A stretch of DNA of 64,000 bases from Desulfobacteraceae bacterium (lineage in GTDB: Bacteria > Desulfobacterota > Desulfobacteria > Desulfobacterales > Desulfosarcinaceae), in contig JAAERL010000739.1 of the NCBI GenBank assembly GCA_024230435.1, positions 1-64,000 of the forward strand. The letters run 5' to 3'. This document shows positions 18,049 through 27,424 of this stretch, piece by piece. The notes below the pieces were generated by a model. The model had not been told where the DNA came from, made no database searches, and saw nothing but the letters and a program-made list of their open reading frames with translations. A program made the position numbers and the translations under genes. Positions within the stretch are counted from its first letter, which is position 1; the number at the start of each line of letters is the position of its first letter.

Positions 18049-19707
18049 ATGAAAAAATGGATAATCTGTTTTGTTTTAGCGACTTGTTTTGTCTATTCTC
18101 ATACATGGGCGGTTGAACTACGGGAATATCAAGCCGGACAAGTTGATGTAGATGCACAGCGTGTCATCATGCGCAGCCGCACAAGTATACCCCATTGGGC
18201 GGACTTCAAACCCAGCAGCAATATAAAACATAAGAATTTTTTTAGCCGTTACAGGGGACTGTCCAGTCAAAACACTTTTAGACAAAAGAGGCAAATCATT
18301 GACAACCTGGGCATACGCCATACCTGCTATCAGCAATATTACAAAGGGCTTCGCGTCATCAATGCAGAGTATATCCTACATGAAAAAGGCAACCGTATCT
18401 TTAGGTCCAACGGTATCATCTTTTCCGGCTTGGCTGTTGATGTAAACCCCACATTGAAAGAACCGGAGGCCTTTGAACTTGCCTTGCAGCATGTTGGCGC
18501 GGATATTTATACCTGGCAGGTAAAAGCTGAAGATAACAAAAGAGCCTTTGGGGAATTGGCCATCAGCGGCCGCAATCCGTGGTTAGACAAAGAAAATCTG
18601 CATTTGGTTTACAGGTTTGATATCGAAACAGTGCAGCCATTGGCAAGATTTGTAATCGACATCAGTGCAAAAACCGGAGAGCTGATTAATAAAATAAGCA
18701 AGATGTATGACAATACATTAATTTCCAGTCCAAGTTATTACAACGCAGACGTTGATATCTGGGCCACCGAGAACAGCAGCAACAGCTCTTATACATCATA
18801 TGCGCTGTCTGAAACCATATCCGGCGGCGGCATAACCACCTACAACACTAAAGTGAACACTTTTTTGTTAAATTTCGGTATGGTTGTGCTTAAAAACACA
18901 TCCGAATCCGTGGTTTCGGTACCTTCCAGCTTTAAGCAGGACCCTGAGGCTGTCAATGTTCATTGGGCCATTGAACGAACCTATGATTATTTCTACAATA
19001 TTCACGGCCGCAGCAGTTATGATAACGCGGATAAAAAGATAGAAGCTTATGTTATGACCAATTACGGCGGCAATGCTTTTTATCTTAGCGATAAAATATA
19101 TTTTGGCGGTATAGCTGCAAACATAAGCGGTTATGAGTTTGGCCCTCTGATAAGCATTGATGTCGTGAGCCATGAATTTACGCATGGTATTACCGAGTAT
19201 TCGGCTGGCTTGGAATACAGATATGAATCAGGGGCGTTAAATGAGTCGTTTAGCGATATTTTCGGTGAAATGGTTGAAAAATACGCCTCTGGCGAAAATG
19301 ATTGGCTGATTGGTGACGATGTACATTTGAATGGAAATGGGATCAGAAATTTTATAAATCCCAATGAAGACAGACAGCCTGATACCTATAAGGGAGATTA
19401 CTGGCATGCGAACGCCTCTGATAACGGAGGGGTGCACATCAACAATGGCGTTGGTAACCACTGGTTTTACTTACTGTCCGAAGGCGGCAGCGGCACAAAC
19501 GACAATGGCGGCAAATATCAAGTCGAGGGAATTGGAACCGAAAAAGCCGCAAAAATCGCTTACCAGGCTTTAACCGCCTACCTTACCTCCGCATCAGATT
19601 ATGCCGATGCATATACCGCAACCATGGCTGCTGCACAGGAGTTGTTTTCAACTTCGGCTCAGGAAAGTGTTAAAAGCGCATGGGATGCAGTGGGCGTAAC
19701 GAATTAA
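18049..19707 (+). CDS. M4-family (thermolysin-like) metallopeptidase
   Basis: The 552-residue secreted protein has a signal peptide (residues 1-22) and an FTP/PepSY-type propeptide (about 60-220). The M4 catalytic domain follows. The zinc motif HEFTH is at 375-379 and the third ligand Glu399 lies in ALNESFSDIFG. The transition-state His463 is in DNGGVHINNGVGNHW. All thermolysin catalytic residues are therefore present. It ends ..AWDAVGVTN, the usual M4 C-terminus, with no extra C-terminal domain. The stop TAA at 19705-19707 is also the flanking triplet of a repeat element. A role in extracellular protein degradation is expected. Confidence 0.92.
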   Translation: MKKWIICFVLATCFVYSHTWAVELREYQAGQVDVDAQRVIMRSRTSIPHWADFKPSSNIKHKNFFSRYRGLSSQNTFRQKRQIIDNLGIRHTCYQQYYKGLRVINAEYILHEKGNRIFRSNGIIFSGLAVDVNPTLKEPEAFELALQHVGADIYTWQVKAEDNKRAFGELAISGRNPWLDKENLHLVYRFDIETVQPLARFVIDISAKTGELINKISKMYDNTLISSPSYYNADVDIWATENSSNSSYTSYALSETISGGGITTYNTKVNTFLLNFGMVVLKNTSESVVSVPSSFKQDPEAVNVHWAIERTYDYFYNIHGRSSYDNADKKIEAYVMTNYGGNAFYLSDKIYFGGIAANISGYEFGPLISIDVVSHEFTHGITEYSAGLEYRYESGALNESFSDIFGEMVEKYASGENDWLIGDDVHLNGNGIRNFINPNEDRQPDTYKGDYWHANASDNGGVHINNGVGNHWFYLLSEGGSGTNDNGGKYQVEGIGTEKAAKIAYQALTAYLTSASDYADAYTATMAAAQELFSTSAQESVKSAWDAVGVTN

Positions 19708-20010
19708 GGCGATTGGCGGAAAAATATAACATCTTAACAGATACCATATTGCGTTTAATTTTTTTTAGGCGATTGGCGGAAAAGAATATACCAGATTGAG
19801 CTTCGATTTTTTTTCGTATTCAAGGCGCGCCAAAGTTTTGCTGATCAGTTTGCATACTTAACGTATTCGCATCTTTGGCATAACGCACAAGACAGGAAAA
19901 AAGACAAGCAAGATGGTATTCTCTTTGATTGCAAATCGCCTTATCTTCAAGGTGTGTCAAAGTCAGCATACTTATTGTATCCGTGCTTTGTATCCGGGCT
20001 TTGACACGCC
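19708..20010 (+). mobile_element. older subfamily-A copy split by insertion of A5
   Basis: The left part, 19708-19764, begins GGCGATTGGCGGAAAAATAT and continues CATCTTAACAGATACCATAT, matching copy A4 read on the minus strand. The matching continuation TCTTCAAGGTGTGTCAAAG resumes at 19944, after the intact A5 copy. Its far end, to about 20010, is degraded but keeps the inner hairpin arms (GTGTGTCAAAG / CTTTGACACGCC). Confidence 0.7.
19768..19940 (+). mobile_element. MITE-like palindromic element, subfamily A, copy A5 (nested)
   Basis: An intact 173-bp copy from GGCGATTGGCGGAAAAGAAT to GATTGCAAATCGCC, flanked by TTA (19765-19767) and TTA (19941-19943). It lies inside an older related copy. Confidence 0.88.
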
Positions 20011-20030
20011 GTAAAGGAGGCCCGGAAAAA

Positions 20031-20459
20031 TCAAAGCCCAAGATGCCCCTTGGCCCTGGACAATTCAGGGTTGGCAAACAGTCCCATGGCTGTCAGCAAT
20101 TCGCCGAATCCGAATGCCCGATAGAAATCCTGCTTGCCGGGTGTTGCATAAAGCACCACCGTTGATTTTTCAGGTAATGAATCCAAAAGAGCTTTCATGA
20201 GTGACCTGCCCACTGCCTTTTTCTGAAAATCCGGCAATACAACAACATCGTAAATTGCCGACTGGTATTGACCATCTGAAATTGCCCGGCCGAAACCAAC
20301 AAGTTGATTGTCAACATATGCAGAGCAAACCGAATAGCTATTTTCAACGGCAGCCTTGTATCTGTCCGGTTCGCGCGTACCCAATGGCGCTCGCCTGATA
20401 AGATCACATAATTGCTCCCAATCGAGGTGTTCAGTACCATATTTGATAGATAAATTCAT
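20031..20459 (-). CDS. GNAT-family N-acetyltransferase
   Basis: The 142-residue protein fits a single GNAT domain: AYVDNQLVGFGRAISDG (strand 3-4), YDVVVLPDFQKKAVGRSLMK (acetyl-CoA pyrophosphate loop, with Ala in place of the first Gly of QxxGxG), and YATPGKQDFYRAFGF, the C-terminal strand with the usual FYxxxGF. The substrate is unknown. It ends close to the degraded repeat copy at 19944-20010. Confidence 0.88.
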   Translation of the reverse strand: MNLSIKYGTEHLDWEQLCDLIRRAPLGTREPDRYKAAVENSYSVCSAYVDNQLVGFGRAISDGQYQSAIYDVVVLPDFQKKAVGRSLMKALLDSLPEKSTVVLYATPGKQDFYRAFGFGELLTAMGLFANPELSRAKGHLGL

Positions 20460-21018
20460 AGATAGCGCTCCTGCATAAATGATTGATTTGTGCTGAAAAA
20501 TTTTATCCCCGTAATATCACTCTGGTATATGAATCAGATATCTGCGGTAAAATTTTTTCACACGCCTTGACCACGGCCAAATTTTGTTATTACGCTAAAG
20601 GTCACTATGCATGTTCCAGATAGAATGAGTTGTAATTTACACAAGCAGATTAATTTTACAAGCCACCAAATCCATGATTTGCAGACACAGGTACAATTTT
20701 TGCATTGGCTTACCATTAACAAGGTGCTTGAATCAAACACCTTCGGATTGCAAATTGCTTGTTTGTTGCCCCTTAGTTTCGCTTAACCCACCTAATATTA
20801 CGCGAAATAAAAGCAACGGCCAGTATAACACTTTGTGTTCTGTATTTATTAGGAGATTTTAATTAGGTATGCTATACAATTGCATGATCGTAATTTACCA
20901 TATAGAGGGGCTCCAATTTTTGCATGCCGTGGTAAATTAAAGTACACTACACACAAGATTCTTTATTAGATTAAATAGCTCGATTTGATATGACTATCCT
21001 GAAGCACAGGAGGATGTA
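20460..21018. other. intergenic region, nothing assigned
   Basis: 559 bp between divergent genes. No gene, RNA or repeat copy was recognised. An AGGAGG site lies just upstream of the lipoprotein ATG. Confidence 0.4.
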
Positions 21019-22908
21019 ATGAAAACGATAAATTTACAGCGCCAACGGTTTTTTTTAGTTCTCGTTGGTCTGTTGATGATGATAATGATCCTCGGCGGAT
21101 GTGGCGGCGGCAGTTCAGACACTGCCGAAAACGTTACGCAAAGGGGGGATTTAGCTATAAGCGTTGCAGATGAAAAAGGCGACTTTGCAAGCTATACCGT
21201 AGATCTGCTTTCGCTGATTATGACCAGGGAAGATGGTGCGGAAGTCACAGTCGTGCCCAACAACGAATCTACGCGGGTCGATTTTTCGCAACACACGGAC
21301 CTGAAAGAATTTTTATCCGTGGCCAGTATTCCCTCCGGCAATTATGTGGCTGCGCGTATGACCCTGAGTTACAGCAACTCCGAAATCTGGGTGAAAAACC
21401 AGCTCGGAGAACTGGTGCAGGTTAAAAACATTGTTGATGAAGATAACAAAAAATTATCTGTTGTTGAAGTTTCGGTTCAACTGGAAAATTTCAACAACCT
21501 GACCATTTCAGACCAAAGTCTCGCCCATCTGCAGCTTGATTTTAATTTGAGCGCCACTAACCATATCAGTTTCGATGCAAATGCAAATCCTACCATAAAG
21601 GTGGACCCTTACCTTGTAGCGAACGTAAATGATGCCGATTCGAAAACTTATCGTTTGAGAGGGGTATTAAATTCCGCGGATCTGCAAGGCGGTTCCTTTT
21701 CAGTTGCCATTCGTCCTTTCAATACAACATTAGATGACAACGGCAACGGTTTCGGAAGCCTGACAGTAGGAATCGAAGACGATACTTTTTTTGACATCGA
21801 TGGTAAAACTTACAAAGGTTCAGACGGCCTGGAGGCCATGGAAAATCTCAATCCCAAGGCTGCTGTTGAAGTAAATGGCGTGCTGGAATACGATCTCATG
21901 CGTTTTCAAGCCGGTGCAATCTATGCAAAAAGCCAGACAACGGCTCAGACAAAGCAGCGTACTGTCACCGGCTGCGTGACATCCGTTGACGCCGGTATTC
22001 TGACCCTTAAGGGCGCTACCCTGACAAACGGCAGCGGCAATGCCGTTTTCAAAAAACAAGCAACAATCAAAGTATCCGGCGCCACACATGTCACCTGTCA
22101 GCGCTCAGAGGAAAATTTCGACATCAGTTCTATCGGCGTGGGCCAAAAGGTTACTGTATCCGGGGCCCTGGCCGGTGATGACCCTCAGAAAAAGATGGTA
22201 GCCCTGGACGCCACCGAAGGGCATGTCCGCATGATGATGACTACGGTGCGAGGAACAATCGTAAGTGTAAATGAAAACGATCCCGATGCCAGGCTGGTAG
22301 CAAATCTTCAGGCAATAGATAACAATGGTGTAAAAAACTTTGATTTCAAAAGATCAGCAGCGGATGATACTGACACTGCAAATAACACTGCCCCTGATAA
22401 ATATGCCATAGATACAGGATCATTGGATATTTCCGATTTCGCCGTCACCGAACCGGTTAAGGTGCGCGGCTTTGTCCAATCAAAAGGCGATCAAGCACCT
22501 GACTTTAAAGCGTTTGCCGTTCTCAGCCCGGCTGGCGCAAAAACACTGATGAAAGTTCAATGGACACCGGAAACCTCCAATGCCTTCGAAGATATTTCCA
22601 TAGCCGGCATCACCATTGACTTGCAGGGCGCAGGAACGGACCACCACCTTTACCAACAATGGGTATCCAAAGATCTCAAGACCATGCAACATGCACCCAT
22701 AGTGACTCCACAGCCTGATGGCGCAGGCTTGTTTATCCTGCGTGTCAGCGGCGTAATGCAGTCGTTTCAAAGCTTTCCCGATTTTATTGAAGACGTGCAA
22801 AGCCGTTTGGCTGATGGCTGGCTAATCGATAAAATGTGGGCCTCCGGAATTTTCGATTATTCAAAAGCAACATTGACAGCAGACCAGGTGGATATCCACC
22901 TGAAATAG
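21019..22908 (+). CDS. large lipoprotein with DUF4382-like domain
   Basis: The 629-residue protein has a lipoprotein signal: hydrophobic VLVGLLMMIMIL then the lipobox LGGC at about residues 25-28, followed by a Gly/Ser linker. Residues 43-200 (GDLAISVADEKGDFASYTVD, IPSGNYVAARMTLSYSNSEI) resemble DUF4382, a beta-rich domain of surface lipoproteins. Later segments with TVTGCVTSVDAGILTLKG and VRGTIVSVNENDPDAR resemble DUF5666-type beta repeats. It is probably anchored in the outer membrane. Function is unknown. The TAG stop lies three bases before repeat copy A6. Confidence 0.82.
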   Translation: MKTINLQRQRFFLVLVGLLMMIMILGGCGGGSSDTAENVTQRGDLAISVADEKGDFASYTVDLLSLIMTREDGAEVTVVPNNESTRVDFSQHTDLKEFLSVASIPSGNYVAARMTLSYSNSEIWVKNQLGELVQVKNIVDEDNKKLSVVEVSVQLENFNNLTISDQSLAHLQLDFNLSATNHISFDANANPTIKVDPYLVANVNDADSKTYRLRGVLNSADLQGGSFSVAIRPFNTTLDDNGNGFGSLTVGIEDDTFFDIDGKTYKGSDGLEAMENLNPKAAVEVNGVLEYDLMRFQAGAIYAKSQTTAQTKQRTVTGCVTSVDAGILTLKGATLTNGSGNAVFKKQATIKVSGATHVTCQRSEENFDISSIGVGQKVTVSGALAGDDPQKKMVALDATEGHVRMMMTTVRGTIVSVNENDPDARLVANLQAIDNNGVKNFDFKRSAADDTDTANNTAPDKYAIDTGSLDISDFAVTEPVKVRGFVQSKGDQAPDFKAFAVLSPAGAKTLMKVQWTPETSNAFEDISIAGITIDLQGAGTDHHLYQQWVSKDLKTMQHAPIVTPQPDGAGLFILRVSGVMQSFQSFPDFIEDVQSRLADGWLIDKMWASGIFDYSKATLTADQVDIHLK

Positions 22909-22914
22909 CATTTA

Positions 22915-23060
22915 GGCGATTCGTGCTAAGGGTCGTGGAAGATGCGAATATACCATCTTGCATGTCTTTTATCCCGTCTTGTGCGTTATGCCAAAGGTGC
23001 GAATACGTAAATGCAAACTTTGGCGCGCCTTGATCCCGAACAAATTTTCCTATTTCCCCG
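22915..23060 (-). mobile_element. chimeric repeat element, copy A6
   Basis: The left end is subfamily A (TTA then GGCGATTCGTGCTAAG), followed at once by a subfamily-B end (GGGTCGTGGAAGATGCGAAT). The interior is A-type in reverse orientation. The right end is the variant half shared with A3 (TTCCTATTTCCCCGATGG). It looks like a product of recombination or nested insertion between subfamilies. Confidence 0.65.
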
Positions 23061-23169
23061 ATGGACACCAGTTAAGATTTTTAGTAAGAATTCAAGGTAT
23101 TCATTTGCGGGAGCAGACACACCAATGTCCTTGCCAAATAAGAGTGGGATATTTGCAGCTTTCAAGATT

Positions 23170-23220
23170 GTGACTGCTCCCGGCAATAAATTACCGGGAA
23201 CTCTCGCTGGATAATCTTAA
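23170..23220 (-). repeat. repeat C1 with hairpin, probable IS200/IS605-type right end
   Basis: The same 50-bp sequence occurs at 52587-52636. Read on the minus strand it contains TCCCGG ... CCGGGA as an inverted repeat and ends GGGAGCAGTCAC. That terminal sequence is shared with the decayed TnpB gene at 48258. Confidence 0.65.
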
Positions 23221-23345
23221 AAAATACCTTTGTTTGTCTCCATATAGGGGAAAAAAGCCTTTTTTTAGGGGCTTGCAAATCTTCAGATAGCCCGGTATTT
23301 TGCAGGATTTGAAGCTTTTAGACCCCTGAGATAAAAGGTTTATAC

Positions 23346-26267
23346 ATGGACAAGACCAACCTCAAACTGCCCGATGTTCAAATAAAAAAACACGCGGCTA
23401 ATGATCAAACAGTTTCAGAGCTGGACACTATCGTGATCAAGGGAGCGCGTGAACACAATCTGCAAAATATCGATGCACAATTACCTAAAAAAAAACTTAT
23501 TGTATTCACCGGTGTTTCAGGCTCTGGTAAATCAAGTCTAGCTTTTGACACTTTGTTTGCCGAGGGCCAGCGCCGCTACGTGGAAAGCCTTTCAGCTTAT
23601 GCTCGCCAATTTATCGGTCAGCTTGAAAAACCGCGCTACGACACAATAAGAGGCTTATCCCCCACCATTGCAATTGATCAAAAGGCGGCTTCCAGAAATC
23701 CGCGCTCCACGGTAGGCACGATTACGGAAATTTACGATTACCTGCGTGTTCTTTTTGCGCGAATTGGTGAACAACACTGTATCCATTGCGGGAAAAAAGT
23801 GGGGCGCGGCGACGCGCAAAGCATGGTCACGCAAATCCTGAACATGCCAGCAGGCTCTAAAATTTTGATCCTTGCGCCGCTGGTGCAAAACCGCAAAGGC
23901 GAACATCGCGATCAAATCGAATCGTTACGCCGCCAGGGCTTTGCCAGGGTGCGCGTTGATGGTGTTGTCCAGGAACTTGAAAATGTGCAGCAACTTGCAA
24001 AAAACAAGAAACATAACCTGGAAGCCGTTGTGGACCGCCTGGTAATTAAGGAGGGCCAAAGCTTCAAGGACCGGCTCACCGATTCTCTGGAAACCGCTTT
24101 GAAACTATCCGGCGGCAATCTGATTGTGCATCTTATGGGCGGCAAAGATTTGAAAATGAGTGAAGCCCGCACTTGCTGCGGTCTCGCTTACCCTGAACTG
24201 GACCCGCCATTGTTTTCATTTAACTCACCACAGGGCATGTGCCCCGAGTGCAATGGAATAGGCACACAATTGACAATGGACGTGGATAAACTTGTGCCGG
24301 ATAAAACGCTTTCAATACGCCAGGGCGCAGTGGCGCCCTTGCGAAACTATGCCGGTAAAATGGAATCCGGAAACGGCTCCCTGGGCGGCAGCCAGTTGGC
24401 GGCGCTGAAAAAGGAATTTAAAATCGATTTTGACCGCCCATGGAACAAATTGCCAAAAAAACACCGGGACATCATTCTCAATGGGGCCCATGGTCATGAA
24501 TTTGACGTCAAGTGGAATTCTCAAAGAATCCAGGGGCATATTACAATGAGCTGGGAAGGGGTGATAAACACAATGATGCGCCGTTACCGGCAAACTCAAT
24601 CCGAAGGTCAAAAAAAATATTATAACAGCTTTATGTCTTCCAAAGCCTGCCGGGTCTGTCAGGGCCGGCGGCTCAAACCTGAAGTGTGCAACGTTCGCGT
24701 GGCAGACCGCTCAATTATTGAAGTGACCGCCATGACCATCGGCGAAACATATACCTTTCTTAAAGGACTTGAACTGACCGGTAACCGTAAGCTGATCGCC
24801 GAAGAGCTTCTCAAGGAGATCACCAACCGGCTGCGTTTTTTAAACAACGTTGGGTTAGAATACCTTAGCCTCGACCGCAGTGGTCCAAGCCTTTCAGGCG
24901 GTGAAGCCCAACGTATCCGCCTGGCCTCCCAGGTTGGTTCAGAACTTACCGGCGTGCTTTATATACTCGATGAGCCATCTATCGGCCTGCATCAGCGCGA
25001 TAACATCAAATTGCTCGAAACCCTTTGTCACCTGCGCGACATCGGCAATACACTGATTGTTATCGAGCATGACCAGGAAACCATGCAAGCCGCCGACCAC
25101 ATCGTGGACATGGGGCCGGGAGCCGGGTTGATGGGAGGTAAAATAATCGCCCAGGGATCGCCGGCCCAGGTGCGCCGGGACCCCGCCTCCATCACAGGCC
25201 GTTATCTTCAGGGACTGGACAAAATCCACATTCCGAAAAAACGTAGAATTCCTAAAAAAGGAGCCAGGCATTGGATCACCATCAAAGCGGCTGCCGCTAA
25301 CAATTTAAAAAAAATAACCGCCAAAATCCCCACCGGAGTTATGGTAGCAGTAACAGGCGTATCCGGTGCGGGAAAATCCTCACTTATCAACCAGATTCTC
25401 TACCCGGCCCTTGCAAACCAGCTCAACGGCGCAAGCCTGGAAGTAGGCTGCCACGGCGCAATTACCGGCCTTTCAGACCTGGATAAAATCATCAACATCG
25501 ATCAAAAAGCCATCGGGCGCACCCCCCGAAGCAATCCGGCCACGTATACCAAAGTCTTCGACCTTATCCGGAATTTTTTCGCTCTGCTGCCCGAATCCAG
25601 GGTGCGCGGATTCTCAAAAGGGCGTTTTTCCTTCAATGTCAAGGGAGGACGCTGTGAAGCCTGCCGCGGAGACGGCTCCATAAAGGTGGAAATGCACTTC
25701 CTGGCCGATGTCTATGTGCCTTGCGAAATCTGCCGTGGCCGCCGATTCAACGATGCCACCCTGGAAGTACGTTACAAAGGCCATTGCATCTCAGATGTTC
25801 TGAACCTTTCAGTACGCCAGGCAAGAGAGCTGTTTGCCAACCATCCTGGTATCCGCCGCATCCTCGACACCTTGTTTGAAGTGGGTTTGGGATATATCAA
25901 ACTTGGGCAATCGGCCACAACTTTGTCAGGCGGTGAAGCCCAGCGAATCAAACTGGCCCGCGAACTGGCCAAGCGTGATACCGGCAGAACCCTTTACATT
26001 TTAGATGAACCAACCACCGGCTTGCACTTTAAGGATATAGAAATGCTACTGGCGGTTTTGCACCGCTTGGTGCAAAGCGGTAACTCAGTAATCGTGATCG
26101 AGCATAATCTGGATGTCATCAAAACATCAGACTGGATAATCGATATTGGCCCCGAAGGCGGAAACGCGGGCGGCCGCATAGTGGCCCAGGGATCACCCGA
26201 AACCGTGGCCGAATCCCGCTCCAGCTATACCGGAATATTTCTGAAACAAACCCTGAAGAAAAAATAA
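23346..26267 (+). CDS. uvrA: UvrA, excinuclease ABC subunit A
   Basis: The 973-residue protein is a full-length UvrA with a short N-terminal extension of about 27 residues. It carries two ABC ATPase modules. The first Walker A is GVSGSGKSS at 56-64 with LSAYARQFIGQLEKP; its signature is LSGGEAQRIRLASQVG with ILDEPSIGLHQRD. The second Walker A is GVSGAGKSS at about 671-679, with LSGGEAQRIKLARELAKRD and ILDEPTTGLHFKD. Zinc-binding CxxC pairs are present (CPECNG; CEACRGDG ... CEICRGRRF). UvrA loads UvrB on damaged DNA in nucleotide excision repair. No SOS box was identified. Confidence 0.97.
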   Translation: MDKTNLKLPDVQIKKHAANDQTVSELDTIVIKGAREHNLQNIDAQLPKKKLIVFTGVSGSGKSSLAFDTLFAEGQRRYVESLSAYARQFIGQLEKPRYDTIRGLSPTIAIDQKAASRNPRSTVGTITEIYDYLRVLFARIGEQHCIHCGKKVGRGDAQSMVTQILNMPAGSKILILAPLVQNRKGEHRDQIESLRRQGFARVRVDGVVQELENVQQLAKNKKHNLEAVVDRLVIKEGQSFKDRLTDSLETALKLSGGNLIVHLMGGKDLKMSEARTCCGLAYPELDPPLFSFNSPQGMCPECNGIGTQLTMDVDKLVPDKTLSIRQGAVAPLRNYAGKMESGNGSLGGSQLAALKKEFKIDFDRPWNKLPKKHRDIILNGAHGHEFDVKWNSQRIQGHITMSWEGVINTMMRRYRQTQSEGQKKYYNSFMSSKACRVCQGRRLKPEVCNVRVADRSIIEVTAMTIGETYTFLKGLELTGNRKLIAEELLKEITNRLRFLNNVGLEYLSLDRSGPSLSGGEAQRIRLASQVGSELTGVLYILDEPSIGLHQRDNIKLLETLCHLRDIGNTLIVIEHDQETMQAADHIVDMGPGAGLMGGKIIAQGSPAQVRRDPASITGRYLQGLDKIHIPKKRRIPKKGARHWITIKAAAANNLKKITAKIPTGVMVAVTGVSGAGKSSLINQILYPALANQLNGASLEVGCHGAITGLSDLDKIINIDQKAIGRTPRSNPATYTKVFDLIRNFFALLPESRVRGFSKGRFSFNVKGGRCEACRGDGSIKVEMHFLADVYVPCEICRGRRFNDATLEVRYKGHCISDVLNLSVRQARELFANHPGIRRILDTLFEVGLGYIKLGQSATTLSGGEAQRIKLARELAKRDTGRTLYILDEPTTGLHFKDIEMLLAVLHRLVQSGNSVIVIEHNLDVIKTSDWIIDIGPEGGNAGGRIVAQGSPETVAESRSSYTGIFLKQTLKKK

Positions 26268-26654
26268 ACATAAGGCCTTTGCCCTGTTGCTTGGGATAAT
26301 CAGTGTTGACATGTTACATCGCTTTCGATATTTTTTTAGAAACGGCCAACCCAAAAGTATTGATCTTCATTTATACATGACGCCAGATTACAGATGGAAC
26401 TTCAGAGCCCATTCTACCCGTTTATCTTTATCAAATTATCAAATCCCGGATTTATTCTTCAACAAATCTATCGCTGTATAGAACCGGGAGCAATTCTTTG
26501 AGAATTCGATGCGCAACATCTTTTTTCAAAACGAATCCCTATAAGATGGAACCTGCAAAGCTTCACTCTGCTTTTTGTAAAGTATGTTACGGTTAGTCAT
26601 TTTGCTAATTTTTTCTATCCATCAATAACACTCAAAAAAAGGAGAGCAGGCCGA
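26268..26654. other. intergenic region, nothing assigned
   Basis: 387 bp after uvrA with no accepted gene. AAAAAAAGGAGAG at 26634-26646 is the ribosome binding site of the next gene. Confidence 0.4.
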
Positions 26655-27116
26655 ATGATAAATATAAAGAATAAATTAATGGAAGCGGCCGGTCCTTTGA
26701 AAGGAAGTGCCGAGTTTAAGGGCTTGATGTTAAAAACCGCCCGGATCAGGCACGGTGCAGGCACAAAGCCAGCGGATCTTTTAGGATGGGATGTCGTGGC
26801 GAAAAACACAGACGGATCTTGCTATGCGTTCTATGGAGCCCAGGAACCGCTGACTGGTATGTCAGGACCCGAACCGGTTCTATGCCCACTGGGTGTTGTG
26901 GCTTTTGACAAGTACAAAATCAATTTTCGGGAAGCCTTGGCAATTGCAGGCAGCCTGAACTGTGGCTCCACTTTTGTGGCCATATCCTTATCCCGCCCGC
27001 TTACACCAAAAACAGGTGAACCATTATGGCATATTCGCATGTCGAACGGAAACGACATTGTTATAGGCGCTGCTACCGGCGAAGCGCATTGTTGCCCGCC
27101 CACCGCAATCTTATAA
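26655..27116 (+). CDS. hypothetical protein
   Basis: The 153-residue protein from ATG 26655 has a good upstream AGGAG. It has no signal peptide or TM segment. Notable features are a Gly/Pro-rich centre (GPEPVLCPLG), a single CGSTF and a terminal HCCPP. I do not recognise a family. A terminator hairpin follows directly, so it is a single-gene unit. Confidence 0.65.
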   Translation: MINIKNKLMEAAGPLKGSAEFKGLMLKTARIRHGAGTKPADLLGWDVVAKNTDGSCYAFYGAQEPLTGMSGPEPVLCPLGVVAFDKYKINFREALAIAGSLNCGSTFVAISLSRPLTPKTGEPLWHIRMSNGNDIVIGAATGEAHCCPPTAIL

Positions 27117-27162
27117 TCCCGGCAGACACTGCTAATACCTACAGACACTGCACTGCGTCAGG

Positions 27163-27200
27163 GTAGCCGGGCAAATCGTAAAATCCCGGCTACTTTTTTT
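27163..27200 (+). terminator. Rho-independent terminator
   Basis: GTAGCCGGG (27163-27171) and CCCGGCTAC (27185-27193) pair perfectly and are followed by T7. It ends the transcript of the hypothetical gene at 26655. Confidence 0.88.
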
Positions 27201-27322
27201 TACTCTATTCTTTAATCAAACTATTGAAATACTTTTTCGTTAGATGTATGCATGGAGCAACCTTAATTACCCCATCGCTGCAATTTGAAAAATACCGATA
27301 GTGACAGCGGTTATGGTGGTTA

Positions 27323-27404
27323 GGCACGTGGAAGTTTCAAATCGTCCTGTATAGCACTAAATTTAAAAACAAGCAGGAAAATCTGATTCGCAATTTCCAC
27401 GCCC
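27323..27404 (+). mobile_element. short subfamily-B element, copy B4
   Basis: 82 bp from GGCACGTGGAAGTTTCAAAT to CAATTTCCACGCCC, flanked by TTA (27320-27322) and TTA (27405-27407). It is an internally deleted member lying directly upstream of the octaheme cytochrome gene. Confidence 0.7.
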
Positions 27405-27424
27405 TTAGTCCGCTTGGAGGCTTT

